Assembly: GCF_003063625.1 (NCBI RefSeq) | Contig: NZ_CP026604.1 | Location: 1,550,001 to 1,614,000, forward strand | Direction: 5' to 3' | Origin: Saccharobesus litoralis | Lineage (GTDB): Bacteria > Pseudomonadota > Gammaproteobacteria > Enterobacterales > Alteromonadaceae | DNA: 64,000 nt | Shown here: in pieces, positions 34,271-43,561 of the stretch | Position numbering within the stretch: position 1 is the first letter of the stretch | Layout: each line of letters opens with the position of its first letter | Notes under the pieces: model-generated | Told to the model about the DNA's origin: nothing | The model's input: only the letters and a program-made list of their open reading frames with translations | Databases searched by the model: none | Program-made: the position numbers and the translations under genes

Positions 34271-35764
34271 ATGGAAAAAAACTCTTTACGATCAACTGAT
34301 TATGATATTTGTATTATAGGTGGTGGCATTAATGGGGTGGGTATTGCACGAGAGGCAGCGTTACAGGGCTTGAAAGTATGCTTGCTGGAACAAAATGATT
34401 TGGCTTCAGGTACTTCCTCGGCAAGTAGTAAATTAATTCATGGTGGATTGAGATACCTAGAACATTTTGAATTTGGCTTGGTAAAAAAAGCACTGGCAGA
34501 GCGCGAAGTGCTATTAAATATGGCGCCCCATATTATTTGGCCGTTGTCTTTTGTTTTGCCGCACCAGTCTCATTTACGCCCTGCATGGTTAATAAGAATA
34601 GGTTTGTTTTTATACGATAATTTAGCCAAGCGCTCTATTTTACCCTCATCCCGAGTACTTCAATTTGATGAAAGTTCACCCTTACAGTCACATATACAGC
34701 ATGGTTTTGAATATGCTGATGCGTGGGTTGATGATGCTCGATTAGTGGTGCTAAATGCGCTTGCTGCTAGTGAGTTAGGGGCGGATATTTATAATTATAC
34801 GCGCTGTGTTAATGCTAAAGCTGTTGCTGGAGTTTGGCGGGTGACACTGCAGGCGACAGCAACTGAATTACCGCAAACAATTACGGCGCGTATGGTTATC
34901 AATGCGGCAGGTCCTTGGGTCAATAATGTGTTTGAACAGGTTTTGCAACAACCGATTGAGCATCAAATTCGCCTTGTTAAAGGTAGCCATATTATTGTGC
35001 CTAAACTCCATGAACAAAATAAGGCCTATATTTTACAAAATGCGGATAAGCGCATCGTTTTTGTCCTGCCTTATGAACAAGATTTTTCGTTAATTGGTAC
35101 TACGGATATAGAGTTTAAAGGTGAACTACAACAAGTTAGTAGTTCGGAAGCGGAAAATCGCTATTTAATCGAGAGTGTAAATAGCTATTTTAAAACGCAA
35201 TTGCAAATTCAAGATATTGTTAGCAGTTATGCTGGTGTGAGACCTTTGCTCAGCGATGCCGCAGAACAAGCGCAAAAGGTGACGCGAGATTATAAATTAG
35301 CCTTGGATAACCAAGGCTCGGCTCCTTTACTCAGCGTCTATGGCGGTAAAATTACAACATACAGAAAATTAGCACACGAGGCGATGCAATTGATAGCGGA
35401 TGTTTTTACTATTCAGCTCCCCCGTATCACGTCTGAATTAAGTCTACCGGGTGGTGATTTTACCTGCATCAACGCTTTACAAGGCGAAATAGAAGGGCGT
35501 TATCAATGGTTACCCAGTCAGCTTTTACAACGATTACTTAGAAGTTATGGTACGCGCTGTTTTGATATTTTAGGCGACAGTCAGACCCTTGAAGCGCTGG
35601 GGATGGATTTTGGCCACGGATTGTATCAAGCCGAAGTTGATTATTTACTCGATACTGAATTTGCTAAAACGCTAGATGATATTCTTTGGCGCAGAAGTAA
35701 ACTTGGGCTGCGCTTAGAGGTAGCGCAGCGTAATGCGTTGGCGGACTATATAAATAGCTGTTAA
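34271..35764 (+). CDS. glpD: Aerobic glycerol-3-phosphate dehydrogenase
   Basis: This membrane-associated flavoprotein oxidises glycerol-3-phosphate to dihydroxyacetone phosphate and passes electrons to quinone. The 497-residue protein has the FAD-binding Rossmann motif CIIGGGINGVGIAREAALQG and the family signatures SGTSSASSKLIHGGLRYLE and VYGGKITTYRKLA. It directly follows glpK in the same operon. Its stop overlaps by 4 bp the 3' end of the convergent lipoprotein gene. Confidence 0.97.
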   Translation: MEKNSLRSTDYDICIIGGGINGVGIAREAALQGLKVCLLEQNDLASGTSSASSKLIHGGLRYLEHFEFGLVKKALAEREVLLNMAPHIIWPLSFVLPHQSHLRPAWLIRIGLFLYDNLAKRSILPSSRVLQFDESSPLQSHIQHGFEYADAWVDDARLVVLNALAASELGADIYNYTRCVNAKAVAGVWRVTLQATATELPQTITARMVINAAGPWVNNVFEQVLQQPIEHQIRLVKGSHIIVPKLHEQNKAYILQNADKRIVFVLPYEQDFSLIGTTDIEFKGELQQVSSSEAENRYLIESVNSYFKTQLQIQDIVSSYAGVRPLLSDAAEQAQKVTRDYKLALDNQGSAPLLSVYGGKITTYRKLAHEAMQLIADVFTIQLPRITSELSLPGGDFTCINALQGEIEGRYQWLPSQLLQRLLRSYGTRCFDILGDSQTLEALGMDFGHGLYQAEVDYLLDTEFAKTLDDILWRRSKLGLRLEVAQRNALADYINSC

Positions 35765-36219
35765 CTAGCGTAAGGATCTGACTTTATTTTTTTTACCTTC
35801 CAGCCATCTGCCTGCTTGGTCATTTCAACTGTTTTTAAGTCTTTCATCTTGCGGCCATCATAATGGCCACTAAAAAATAAAGTCACTTTAGCGGATTTAG
35901 CCGTTTTTTCGATTAATGGTTGGCCGCGTCCTGTTTTGTCGATTTCAATAACGACTTGATCATATTTCATATTGAGCACGTGGCGTTGCACCGCAGATGC
36001 CGTTTTATAATGCAACATAATGCGTTTGATTTTCGGTGTTGTGTAAGTGACCGCTTTGTCTAAATCTTTTTGGTTGTATAAAGCTTCAAAAAACTCAATG
36101 GCCACTTCTTCAGGGGTTGGTCCTAAATCTGAAGCGGATTGATTACAGCCGAATAAAGAAAATGAAAATATTAGGATGAAAATTTTTAGGTAATGAGCGT
36201 GATTTTGAAAAGGCGACAT
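35761..36219 (-). CDS. Small lipoprotein, DUF4878-like
   Basis: The 152-residue precursor has a lipoprotein signal peptide with the lipobox LFGC, so the cysteine near residue 25 is lipidated. The mature domain (PEEVAIEFFEALYNQKDLDKAVTYTTPKI...TVEMTKQADGWKVKKI) has the look of the NTF2-like DUF4878 fold, with a final beta strand ending in WKV. No enzymatic residues are evident. It is convergent with glpD, sharing 4 bp, and lies downstream of cysK on the same strand, separated by a terminator. Confidence 0.65.
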   Translation of the reverse strand: MSPFQNHAHYLKIFILIFSFSLFGCNQSASDLGPTPEEVAIEFFEALYNQKDLDKAVTYTTPKIKRIMLHYKTASAVQRHVLNMKYDQVVIEIDKTGRGQPLIEKTAKSAKVTLFFSGHYDGRKMKDLKTVEMTKQADGWKVKKIKSDPYAS

Positions 36220-36299
36220 TACAACTCCATAAATGCGAATGACGAAACGCTTGAAATGAATTTTCGGATGAATAAAGGCGTAAGTAAAGCGCTAGAAAC

Positions 36300-36329
36300 A
36301 AAAAAGCCAGTAAAAACACTGGCTTTTTA
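36300..36329 (-). terminator. Terminator of cysK
   Basis: aaaaagccagt and actggcttttt form an 11-bp stem with a 6-nt loop and A/T tails on both sides. It sits 25 bp after the cysK stop and can also work on the plus strand. Confidence 0.85.
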
Positions 36330-36353
36330 AAAGGATTGCGAGCTTTGTACAGA

Positions 36354-37316
36354 TTATTGCTCTAATTCAGCTTCACTAAAGAAACCGGCAAATAGAGGGC
36401 TAGATAAATAACGCTCAGCTGAACTTGGTAAAATAACAACGACGTTTTTACCTTCGTTTTCTGGTAATTCAGCAACACGCTTAGCAGCAACTACCGCAGC
36501 ACCAGAAGAAATACCCGCTAAGATACCTTCTTCTTTCATTAATTTGTGCGCCATTTCGATAGCTTCATCGTTAGAAACGGCTTCTACAGAGTCAACCATG
36601 TCTAAGTCAAGGTTACCTGGAATAAAGCCAGCGCCAATACCTTGAATTTTGTGAGGACCTGGTGTTAATTCTTCACCTGCTTTAGCTTGCGCGATAACTG
36701 GTGAATCAGTTGGCTCAACGGCAATTGATTGGATCGCTTTACCTTTGGTGTTTTTGATATAACGACTGACACCTGTGATAGTACCACCCGTGCCAACACC
36801 CGCAACGAAGATATCGATTTCACCTTTAGTGTCTTCCCAGATCTCAGGACCTGTTGTTTTTTCATGGATCTCTGGGTTAGCTGGGTTTTCAAATTGTTGC
36901 AATAATACGTATTTATCGTCAGACGCAACAATCTCTTCAGCTTTAGCTACGGCACCTTTCATGCCTTTAGGGCCTTCGGTTAATACAATGTTAGCACCTA
37001 ATGCTTTAAGTAATTTACGACGCTCTAAGCTCATTGTCGATGGCATAGTTAAGGTTAGTTTGTAACCTTTAGATGCTGCAACAAATGCTAATGCAATACC
37101 TGTATTACCTGAAGTTGGTTCTACGATTTCTTTACCTTCAGTTAAGATACCTTTCTTTTCAGCATCCCAAATCATGTTCGCACCGATACGACATTTTACG
37201 CTGAAGCTTGGGTTACGTGATTCAACTTTTGCGTATACGTTACCGCTAGTAACCTTATTTAATTTAACTAGTGGCGTGTTGCCAATTGATTGTGGATTAT
37301 CTTCAAATACGCTCAT
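36354..37316 (-). CDS. cysK: Cysteine synthase A
   Basis: This PLP enzyme makes L-cysteine from O-acetylserine and sulfide. In the 320-residue protein the PLP lysine is Lys41 in [14 protein letters not shown], the substrate loop is [12 protein letters not shown], and the phosphate-binding glycines are [14 protein letters not shown]. The C-terminal region [14 protein letters not shown] is standard. Length and motifs match CysK rather than CysM. It is monocistronic by appearance, with a terminator on its 3' side. Confidence 0.96.
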   Translation of the reverse strand: MSVFEDNPQSIGNTPLVKLNKVTSGNVYAKVESRNPSFSVKCRIGANMIWDAEKKGILTEGKEIVEPTSGNTGIALAFVAASKGYKLTLTMPSTMSLERRKLLKALGANIVLTEGPKGMKGAVAKAEEIVASDDKYVLLQQFENPANPEIHEKTTGPEIWEDTKGEIDIFVAGVGTGGTITGVSRYIKNTKGKAIQSIAVEPTDSPVIAQAKAGEELTPGPHKIQGIGAGFIPGNLDLDMVDSVEAVSNDEAIEMAHKLMKEEGILAGISSGAAVVAAKRVAELPENEGKNVVVILPSSAERYLSSPLFAGFFSEAELEQ

Positions 37317-37506
37317 TGTTCAGCTTGTCCTATTTTTTTAATGAAGTAGGGGGAATTGCTATGATTAGCAATTTTGAATATCAGTTCAAAGCTTAAACCT
37401 AAACCGAGTAAACAGAAGTGTCAATTTGTTATAATAAATAGCGAACAGAGTATAAACGCGTTTTCACTGTTGGAAAGTCGTATTAAGAAGGTGCGGTAAA
37501 GAAAAA

Positions 37507-37526
37507 CGCCAGTGGAGTCACTGGCG
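37507..37526 (-). terminator. Terminator of the CBM48 gene
   Basis: cgccagtg-gagt-cactggcg is a perfect 8-bp GC-rich stem. On the minus strand it is followed by TTTTTC, the layout of an intrinsic terminator, 20 bp after the stop of the CBM48-type gene. Confidence 0.85.
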
Positions 37527-37545
37527 CTTTGGAGGCACTATGTAT

Positions 37546-37860
37546 TTATGCTTCGCAGTTAACGACTGAGTTATCAGCGTCACCGACTGAAGATGGTGTA
37601 TAGTCGTCAGCGTCCCAGTCATTTTCCCAAACATCAGCGTTTAGTAAATAACGGAATTGATAAGCTTTACCTGATTCCAAATCTAAGCCTAAGGTGAAGT
37701 CACCGTTTTTAAGCTTTTTCATTGGCGTAGCTGATTCGTCCCATTCATTGAAGTCACCAACAACGTGAACAGTGTCAGCTGCTTGGGCTTGCTCTTTAGT
37801 TAAACGAAAAGTTACTTTACAAACAGGTTTAGATTTAAGGAATTGTTTTTTTAAGCTCAT
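37546..37860 (-). CDS. Isoamylase early-set (CBM48-like) domain protein
   Basis: The 104-residue cytosolic protein is essentially a single early-set beta-sandwich: VTFRLTKEQAQAADTVHVVGDFNEWDESATPMKKLKNGD in segments, then YQFRYLLNADVWENDWDADDY. The VGDFNxW and FRYL motifs match the glycogen-binding CBM48/AMPK-beta module. Stand-alone versions are common in marine gammaproteobacteria. It may bind glycogen or oligosaccharides or act as a regulator, but no enzyme partner is adjacent. A clear terminator follows. Confidence 0.85.
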   Translation of the reverse strand: MSLKKQFLKSKPVCKVTFRLTKEQAQAADTVHVVGDFNEWDESATPMKKLKNGDFTLGLDLESGKAYQFRYLLNADVWENDWDADDYTPSSVGDADNSVVNCEA

Positions 37861-38432
37861 GGTTGAGTCCCTTTAAAAGTTACTTAATCAAAAATTCAGG
37901 ATCTGGTTAAATTATGGACTTATTGTAATTAAATTTCAATTTTTGCTGTGTATTTCATGGTTTTGGCTTGAATGTTGAACAAATGTTGAAATTTAGTTAC
38001 ACCATTAACCACCTTTTTAGGAGGTAATTTTATAATATGTTAGCCGCACTGGGTGTTTATTCACCTCCTAATTTTTGTCGCTTTTAGGGTGTAGATGAAA
38101 AACCGCAATATTAAACCTTGAGTAGATGTCATCTTCATTACATCTTATAAGCTGAATTAATAAAGCGAGTTTGTTCATCGTTCTGCAATATTCATGCTAG
38201 AAAATCTAACAGGATTGTTTGTGCTTGGTATATTGTCCAAACTGCCCTTGTATTCAAGCATAGAGCAAAAATCACAATTTGCTAATCTGACCATTCGATT
38301 TAGTTATTTCGATTTATTGCCCAATATGTGACCACTTGTCTGAGTATTTCGCTTAGCTTGCATTGTTATGCAGCATAAGGCTGGTTACACTTAACTTAAT
38401 TCTGGTTAGCTTTGTGAGTTATAAATACATCT
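37861..38432. other. Intergenic region upstream of the pqi genes
   Basis: A 570-bp divergent spacer. It contains a long-range stem: ttaggaggt (38017-38025) with acctcctaa (38063-38071), followed by ATTTTTG, which could be a terminator or leader structure. No gene is recognised. Confidence 0.45.
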
Positions 38433-39062
38433 ATGCAGGAAAATATTGCTTGTTTAGAATGTGATGCGTTACTGCATGCACCGAGTCTCAATAGTAAGCA
38501 GTCTGCTTATTGTCCTCGTTGTGGCGCATTGGTCACCGCAAAGTCGCCAAACAACTTGCAGTACAGTTTAGCTTTTTCGCTGGCAGGTCTTAATTTTATT
38601 ATTGTCGCGCATTTTTTTCCTTTTCTTATTTTTGAAGCACAAGGTCAAAGTTTGCAAATGAGTTTGATGCAAAGCGCTTGGGTTTTGCATGACTATGGGC
38701 AAAGTTTGCTGGCCGTGGCTGTTTTTTTCTTTATTGCCTTGATCCCAGGCGGTTTATGTTTAGCCATCATTTATGTGTTGTTTAGTATGCTATTTTTACG
38801 CACTTTGCCGCCATTAGGACTGGTGTTAAGTCGCTGGCTATTTCAAGTCAAAGTTTGGAGCATGGCTGAGGTGTTTTTGGCAGGTGTATTAGTGAGTTTG
38901 ACCAAAATAGTGACAATGGCAGATATTCGTATTGGTTGGTCGTTTTGGGCGTATATTTTGTTTGTAATCTGCTTGTCAGCCAGCTTGAGTAATTTAGATC
39001 GTTATCGCTTTTGGCATTATTATGAACATTTACGCCACAGTGCAAGGCAGAGGTTTAAATGA
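38433..39062 (+). CDS. pqiA: PqiA-type inner membrane protein, first half
   Basis: The 209-residue protein starts with a rubredoxin-like zinc ribbon (CLECDALLHA...YCPRCGALV), then four membrane helices from about residue 45 (AFSLAGLNFIIVAHFFPFLIF). E. coli PqiA is one protein with two such modules; here the first module stands alone. PqiABC moves lipids between the inner and outer membranes. The next gene overlaps as ATGA, so both halves are translationally coupled and probably assemble together. Confidence 0.85.
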   Translation: MQENIACLECDALLHAPSLNSKQSAYCPRCGALVTAKSPNNLQYSLAFSLAGLNFIIVAHFFPFLIFEAQGQSLQMSLMQSAWVLHDYGQSLLAVAVFFFIALIPGGLCLAIIYVLFSMLFLRTLPPLGLVLSRWLFQVKVWSMAEVFLAGVLVSLTKIVTMADIRIGWSFWAYILFVICLSASLSNLDRYRFWHYYEHLRHSARQRFK

Positions 39063-39715
39063 AGACGGCATTAGAACAAGACATTGCAGTTTGCCGAGTC
39101 TGTGGTTTTTTAAATGCTTTAGAGCACCGACATTGCCAACGTTGTTATGCAACATTGTATGCTCGAAAACCTGATAGTTTGCAACGCACCATCGCTTGGT
39201 TAATGACAGCTATTTTGTTGTATTTTCCTGCCAATTTTTTGCCGATTATGCATACACGGCAATTTAGTCAGCATTATAGTACAACGATAGTGGGTGGGGT
39301 TGTCGATCTATGGGGGCAGGGTTCTTACTTGGTGGCGTCTGTTATATTTGCAGCGAGTATCGTGATCCCTATAATTAAAATATTAGTGTTAATTTGGCTG
39401 GTGTTATCGACCCATTATTATCATGTTAGACATCAAAGGCAACGCACATTAATGTATCGCATGACTGAAGTTATCGGACGCTGGTCAATGATCGATGTAT
39501 TTGTTGTGGCTATTCTAGTTGCATTATTTCAATTAGGCGGAGTATTAACTATTATGCCGGGTATTGCTGCATTAGCCTTTGCTGGGGTTGTGATTACCAC
39601 AATGTTGGCAGCCCAAGCTTTTGATTCTCGATTAATTTGGGATCAAGCGACAGAGCTTGAAGATTTTTATGGGGGAGATTCAGTTCATTCCTCCCCAGAT
39701 AACAACTCAATATAA
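39059..39715 (+). CDS. pqiA: PqiA-type inner membrane protein, second half
   Basis: The 218-residue protein repeats the module: a zinc ribbon (CRVCGFLNALEHRHCQRCYATL), then membrane helices with the PqiA signature LYFPANFLPIMHTRQF and a region MYRMTEVIGRWSMIDVFVVAIL typical of the second half of PqiA. It overlaps the preceding gene by 4 bp and lies 15 bp before pqiB. It should provide the membrane partner for the PqiB tube. Confidence 0.87.
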   Translation: MKTALEQDIAVCRVCGFLNALEHRHCQRCYATLYARKPDSLQRTIAWLMTAILLYFPANFLPIMHTRQFSQHYSTTIVGGVVDLWGQGSYLVASVIFAASIVIPIIKILVLIWLVLSTHYYHVRHQRQRTLMYRMTEVIGRWSMIDVFVVAILVALFQLGGVLTIMPGIAALAFAGVVITTMLAAQAFDSRLIWDQATELEDFYGGDSVHSSPDNNSI

Positions 39716-39730
39716 ATACGGAGCGTTGCC

Positions 39731-41365
39731 TTGAATTCTGTTGCCGCTGTGGTGAAAACCCGGCCAAAACTTTCATCTATCTGGTTTATACCTTTGGTGG
39801 CTTTGATCGCGAGTGCTTGGATTGTGACTCAATATTATCTCGATCGTGGCCCTGAAATTAAAATTACCTTTACCACAGCAGAAGGTATTGAAGCGGGTAA
39901 AACAAAAATTCGCGCGTTAAACGTTGAGGTTGGCGTTGTAGAGCGGGTTGAATTAAACAGCAACTTAGAGAATGTGGTGATATATGCGCGTATCAAGCCG
40001 GATGCGGCTAACTTATTGCGGCAAGATACGCAGTTTTGGGTAGAAAAACCGCGCGTAGGGTCGCGAGGCATTTCAGGGTTGTCGACTTTACTTAGTGGGG
40101 CGTATATTGAGCTAGAGCCTGGCAAAGGTTACCCCGGTAAAACTAAGTTTATTGGTTTAAATAACCGACCGCTCACTCCGGGCACGCAAAAAGGTTTAAA
40201 TGTCTTCCTAATTAGTGATGCGACTTCATCTTTAGCTGAAGGTGCCCCTGTGTTGTACCATGGCTTTCGAGTCGGCCAAATTACCCATCTTGAAGTCTTA
40301 TCGTCTGGCAAACTTAGAGCCAGTGCGTTTATTAATGAGCCGTATAATAGATTGGTCACCAGTACCAGCCGATTTTTCAATGCTAGTGGTTTTTCTTTTC
40401 GATTGACGCCAGAAGGGATGGACTTTGAATCTGAATCTATTAGTAGTTTATTGTCTGGTGGGGTGGCGTTTGACGTGCCGCAAGGCATTAATATGGGCAC
40501 CATGGTAAAGGATGGCAGTGAGTTTAATTTGTATGCTGGTGAAAAACACATTCACTTGCATCCGTATCAATATACCAATGAGTATTTGTTACTGTTTGAT
40601 GCGTCAACACGTGGCTTACAAGAAGGTGCCCCCGTTGAATATCGAGGCATACCGGTTGGTACTGTTGCTGCAATATCACTGGATTTGGTGCCTCGAAGTG
40701 TTCATAACCAGCAGAACGTTCCGCAAGTTCCGGTGCTTATCCGTATCGACGCTGGACGTATTGTTGGTGAAGACAGTCCCCAAGGTCAGCAAAAATTGCA
40801 GGCGCGGTTTAATGAGTATGTTGCGCAAGGTATGCGAGCAGCCTTGAAAAATGCCAGTATAGTGACAGGGCAAAGAATTATCACGTTAGACTTTTACCCT
40901 GAAGTGCCTGCTGGGCAAATGTCACAATTAGCGGGGCATCAGGTGATGCCGACGATCAGTGATGATATTGATCGCGTGATCAGCCGTGTTGGTATTTTTG
41001 TAGATAAGTTGAATCAATTGCCATTAACCGAAACCTTGGTATCTGCGCAAACTACCTTAAGTCAGGTTAATAAAGTATTGATTGATGCTGATGAGTTAGT
41101 GAGAACGGGCAATAGTTTATTGAGTCAGCCTGAGTGGCAAAATATGCCTCAAGAATTAACCGCCACTATACAGGAGTTGCAAGTGACGTTAGCGGGCTTT
41201 CAACCAGATTCAGCTTTTTATCAGGATCTGCAGCAAACCTTACAACAGGCTAAACAAACGTTAGAGAGTATTGAACGTGTGGGCCATGCATTAAATAGCC
41301 AACCGTCGTCAATTATTTTTTCTGAACCACGCCAAGCGGATATACAGCCAGGAGCAACAAAATAA
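39731..41365 (+). CDS. pqiB: MCE-domain lipid transport protein PqiB
   Basis: The 544-residue protein has one N-terminal membrane anchor (SSIWFIPLVALIASAWIV), then three MCE domains (starting near ITFTTAEGIEAGKTKIR, FLISDATSSLAEGAPVLY and LFDASTRGLQEGAPVEYRG) and a long C-terminal helix (about 430-530). In E. coli, PqiB hexamers form a tube that spans the periplasm for lipid passage. It starts with TTG, supported by a GGAG ribosome-binding site 7 nt upstream and by the domain layout. pqiC begins within its stop (TAATG). Confidence 0.93.
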   Translation: MNSVAAVVKTRPKLSSIWFIPLVALIASAWIVTQYYLDRGPEIKITFTTAEGIEAGKTKIRALNVEVGVVERVELNSNLENVVIYARIKPDAANLLRQDTQFWVEKPRVGSRGISGLSTLLSGAYIELEPGKGYPGKTKFIGLNNRPLTPGTQKGLNVFLISDATSSLAEGAPVLYHGFRVGQITHLEVLSSGKLRASAFINEPYNRLVTSTSRFFNASGFSFRLTPEGMDFESESISSLLSGGVAFDVPQGINMGTMVKDGSEFNLYAGEKHIHLHPYQYTNEYLLLFDASTRGLQEGAPVEYRGIPVGTVAAISLDLVPRSVHNQQNVPQVPVLIRIDAGRIVGEDSPQGQQKLQARFNEYVAQGMRAALKNASIVTGQRIITLDFYPEVPAGQMSQLAGHQVMPTISDDIDRVISRVGIFVDKLNQLPLTETLVSAQTTLSQVNKVLIDADELVRTGNSLLSQPEWQNMPQELTATIQELQVTLAGFQPDSAFYQDLQQTLQQAKQTLESIERVGHALNSQPSSIIFSEPRQADIQPGATK

Positions 41366-41871
41366 TGTTACGTTTAATCTTTTTCCGTTTTTTTTTGTTG
41401 ATGGGCTTTTTATCTGTCCTGTTGGCTTGTTCTAGTCAGCCCATGCCCCAAACGCAATATTTTTTACTGCCAATAAAAGCCATGGCGCAAGCCTCTAATT
41501 TGCAATTAGAAGTCGCTTTAGCACCCCAGTTACAAGATGAGCGAATATTACTCAAGCAAGAAAATGCTATTATCCCTGCACACTACAATCGTTGGAAAAT
41601 TGATCTAAAAGATAATTTGCAACAGGTGCTTACAGCTGAGCTAGCAAACGAAACCGAGTTGAAAAAGCTCCATGTGTTTTTTGACCAGTTTTATGCAACA
41701 CAATCAGGACAAGTATTATTGCGGGGCCATTTTCAATTGCATGATAACTCTGTAAAACCTTTTTCCTACACTTTGCAGCAAGAGCAAACCGGTTACGCAG
41801 CGTTTGTAAAAACGGTTTCTGCTGGGTTAAGTCAGCTTGCTCGTGATATTGCAAAAGAAGTCACTCATTGA
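41365..41871 (+). CDS. pqiC: PqiC-type lipoprotein (ABC-type transport auxiliary family)
   Basis: The 168-residue precursor has the lipobox LLAC (SVLLACSSQP), so it is an anchored lipoprotein, probably in the outer membrane. The mature part begins TQYFLLPI and has the beta-rich PqiC/DUF330 fold (VALAPQLQDERILLKQENAIIPAHYNRWKIDL in pieces). PqiC docks the PqiB tube to the outer membrane. It is last in the pqiA-pqiA-pqiB-pqiC operon and starts at TAATG overlapping pqiB. Confidence 0.88.
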   Translation: MLRLIFFRFFLLMGFLSVLLACSSQPMPQTQYFLLPIKAMAQASNLQLEVALAPQLQDERILLKQENAIIPAHYNRWKIDLKDNLQQVLTAELANETELKKLHVFFDQFYATQSGQVLLRGHFQLHDNSVKPFSYTLQQEQTGYAAFVKTVSAGLSQLARDIAKEVTH

Positions 41872-41873
41872 GC

Positions 41874-42248
41874 TTAAGCTTGCTGAAGCAGTCGATATTC
41901 GCCGGGTGTTTGATCTAAGTGTTTTTTAAATGCTAAACGTAATGATAAAGCAGATACGTAGCCACAAGCTTTGGCAATACTGTCGATTGATTGTGACGTT
42001 GAGGCAAGAAGATTTTGCGCTTTGATTAACCTGACTTTAATTAGCCATTCTCTAGGGCTCATATTTTGGGTTTGTCGAAAACTGCGTTCAAATGTACTAC
42101 GCGAGACATAGGCTTTTTCTGCTAAAACTTGAGTATTGATTTTTGTACTGAGGTTTTTTGTCGCCCATGCGATAACGTCGTCGATCCTTGCGGTTTTTAA
42201 AGCGTCTGGTGAGTGAATATGGTTAAGGTGGGTGTCTTTTAATTGCAT
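41874..42248 (-). CDS. AraC-family DNA-binding protein without sensor domain
   Basis: The 124-residue protein consists almost only of the AraC-type double helix-turn-helix: LAEKAYVSRSTFERSFRQTQNMSPREWLIKVRL and SIAKACGYVSALSLRLAFKKHLDQTPGEYR in pieces. The usual N-terminal effector domain is absent; only about 25 residues precede the DNA-binding part, which is similar in size to SoxS or MarA. I chose the ATG at 42246-42248, which has AGAGGAG just upstream, over an in-frame TTG 13 codons earlier. It is convergent with pqiC by 2 bp. E. coli pqi genes answer to SoxS, so a link is tempting but unproven. Confidence 0.85.
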   Translation of the reverse strand: MQLKDTHLNHIHSPDALKTARIDDVIAWATKNLSTKINTQVLAEKAYVSRSTFERSFRQTQNMSPREWLIKVRLIKAQNLLASTSQSIDSIAKACGYVSALSLRLAFKKHLDQTPGEYRLLQQA

Positions 42249-42407
42249 CTGAACTCCTCTTAGTAAAAACAAGGATGAATAAGACAATAGCGCAACGATG
42301 CTAACGTTACTTCTTTTAAGACGAATCAGAGTAATAAATCATCTATGTCTATCTTCATTATTTTACTTGATGAGCCCAATTCCACTTTATGAACGCAAAA
42401 TGGGATA

Positions 42408-43235
42408 TTGCAACAACTTGGTGAAATTAAATTGCTATTAGAACGGTTTAAGAACAATAAATGGCCTATTGGTTTTAGTGTATTTGGCTTGATTACGCTA
42501 CTAGCACTGGGTGCTATTGAATTGGTTGGCTGTGTTATTGCTTGCCTTTATTTAATTCTAATTTATATGGATAAAGCGCTATTTAGTGGGTATCTGATTT
42601 TACGTATGGCTGTGTTTGTTGTTTTTACCGCAGCTTTACTTTTACACGCCTTACCTGGGTTTAATAATATACTGATTTACCAAGATTTAATTATTAGCCC
42701 AAATGCGCAACCGCATACCTTGTATTTCAACTTTGATAAGTTTGTCATTGCATTATGTTTGTTACCTTATTTATTAGTACGTGATACTAAATCATCAAAT
42801 GCTCTGATGAGCCCTGACAAGTTGTACACTAAGCCTTGGTTTATTGCTATTGTCAGTATAACTCTAACATTTTCGCTAGCTGTGCTGTTAGGGATAGTAG
42901 AATGGCACAGTAAAGTACCGCCACATTTTATGGTCTTTTTGACTTGCATGCTATTTAGTACAGTTATAGCTGAGGAGTGTGTATTTCGCGGTATATTGCA
43001 AAAGCCAGCTAGTGATAAGTTGGGGGTTTGGGGCGTAGTGGCTATATCGGGTGTGTTTTTTGCTGCGGTTCACATAGGCTTTTCACCGTTATTTGCGTTA
43101 GCTAGTGTGATTGCTGGGTTAGGCTATGGTTTTATTTATTACTATAGTCGTAATATTGTCTACCCTATTGTTTTTCACTTTGTTGTCAACACACTGCATG
43201 TGTGCTTGTTCACTTACCCTATGTTGCAGGCATAG
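42408..43235 (+). CDS. CPBP family intramembrane glutamic protease
   Basis: The 275-residue multispanning membrane protein has the Abi/CPBP signature: IAEECVFRGILQK (EExxxR) in one helix, AAVHIGFSP (His) in the next, and FHFVVNTLHV (HxxxN) in a third. These are the catalytic residues of Rce1-like glutamic endopeptidases. Such proteins process peptides or act in self-immunity to bacteriocins; none is nearby. The start is a TTG at 42408 and is not certain, because no strong ribosome-binding site is visible. Confidence 0.8.
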   Translation: MQQLGEIKLLLERFKNNKWPIGFSVFGLITLLALGAIELVGCVIACLYLILIYMDKALFSGYLILRMAVFVVFTAALLLHALPGFNNILIYQDLIISPNAQPHTLYFNFDKFVIALCLLPYLLVRDTKSSNALMSPDKLYTKPWFIAIVSITLTFSLAVLLGIVEWHSKVPPHFMVFLTCMLFSTVIAEECVFRGILQKPASDKLGVWGVVAISGVFFAAVHIGFSPLFALASVIAGLGYGFIYYYSRNIVYPIVFHFVVNTLHVCLFTYPMLQA

Positions 43236-43241
43236 GCGAGG

Positions 43242-43511
43242 CTATGTTTTCTCAGGTTTGGTTTTAATGGTGATATCAGATTGAGGATAACTACAGCAGG
43301 GTAGAAATTCGCCTTTGCGTATAAAGGCTAAAGGTTCTTTGTGATAGCGGATCTCGCCATCAACGAGCTTTGTACGACAAGCGCCACAAAACCCATCGCG
43401 GCAATGGTAATGCACATCTAACTTTTGTTGCTCAATATACTCAAGCAAGTTTTGGCAGTTAGTATTTTTATAGTCTTCCGTGACGATAGTGAATTCTATT
43501 TCTTCAGACAT
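43242..43511 (-). CDS. yfaE: 2Fe-2S ferredoxin for ribonucleotide reductase maintenance (YfaE-like)
   Basis: The 89-residue plant-type ferredoxin has the cluster ligands CRDGFCGACRTKL and LPCCSYP (C-x5-C-x2-C ... C). It lies 50 bp after nrdB on the same strand, as in E. coli, where YfaE reduces the NrdB diiron centre to regenerate the tyrosyl radical. Size and context make this role nearly certain. Confidence 0.92.
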   Translation of the reverse strand: MSEEIEFTIVTEDYKNTNCQNLLEYIEQQKLDVHYHCRDGFCGACRTKLVDGEIRYHKEPLAFIRKGEFLPCCSYPQSDITIKTKPEKT

Positions 43512-43561
43512 GCGTTAAACAAATTATTGCGTGTTAACGCATTAACAATAGTTTTTGAATG

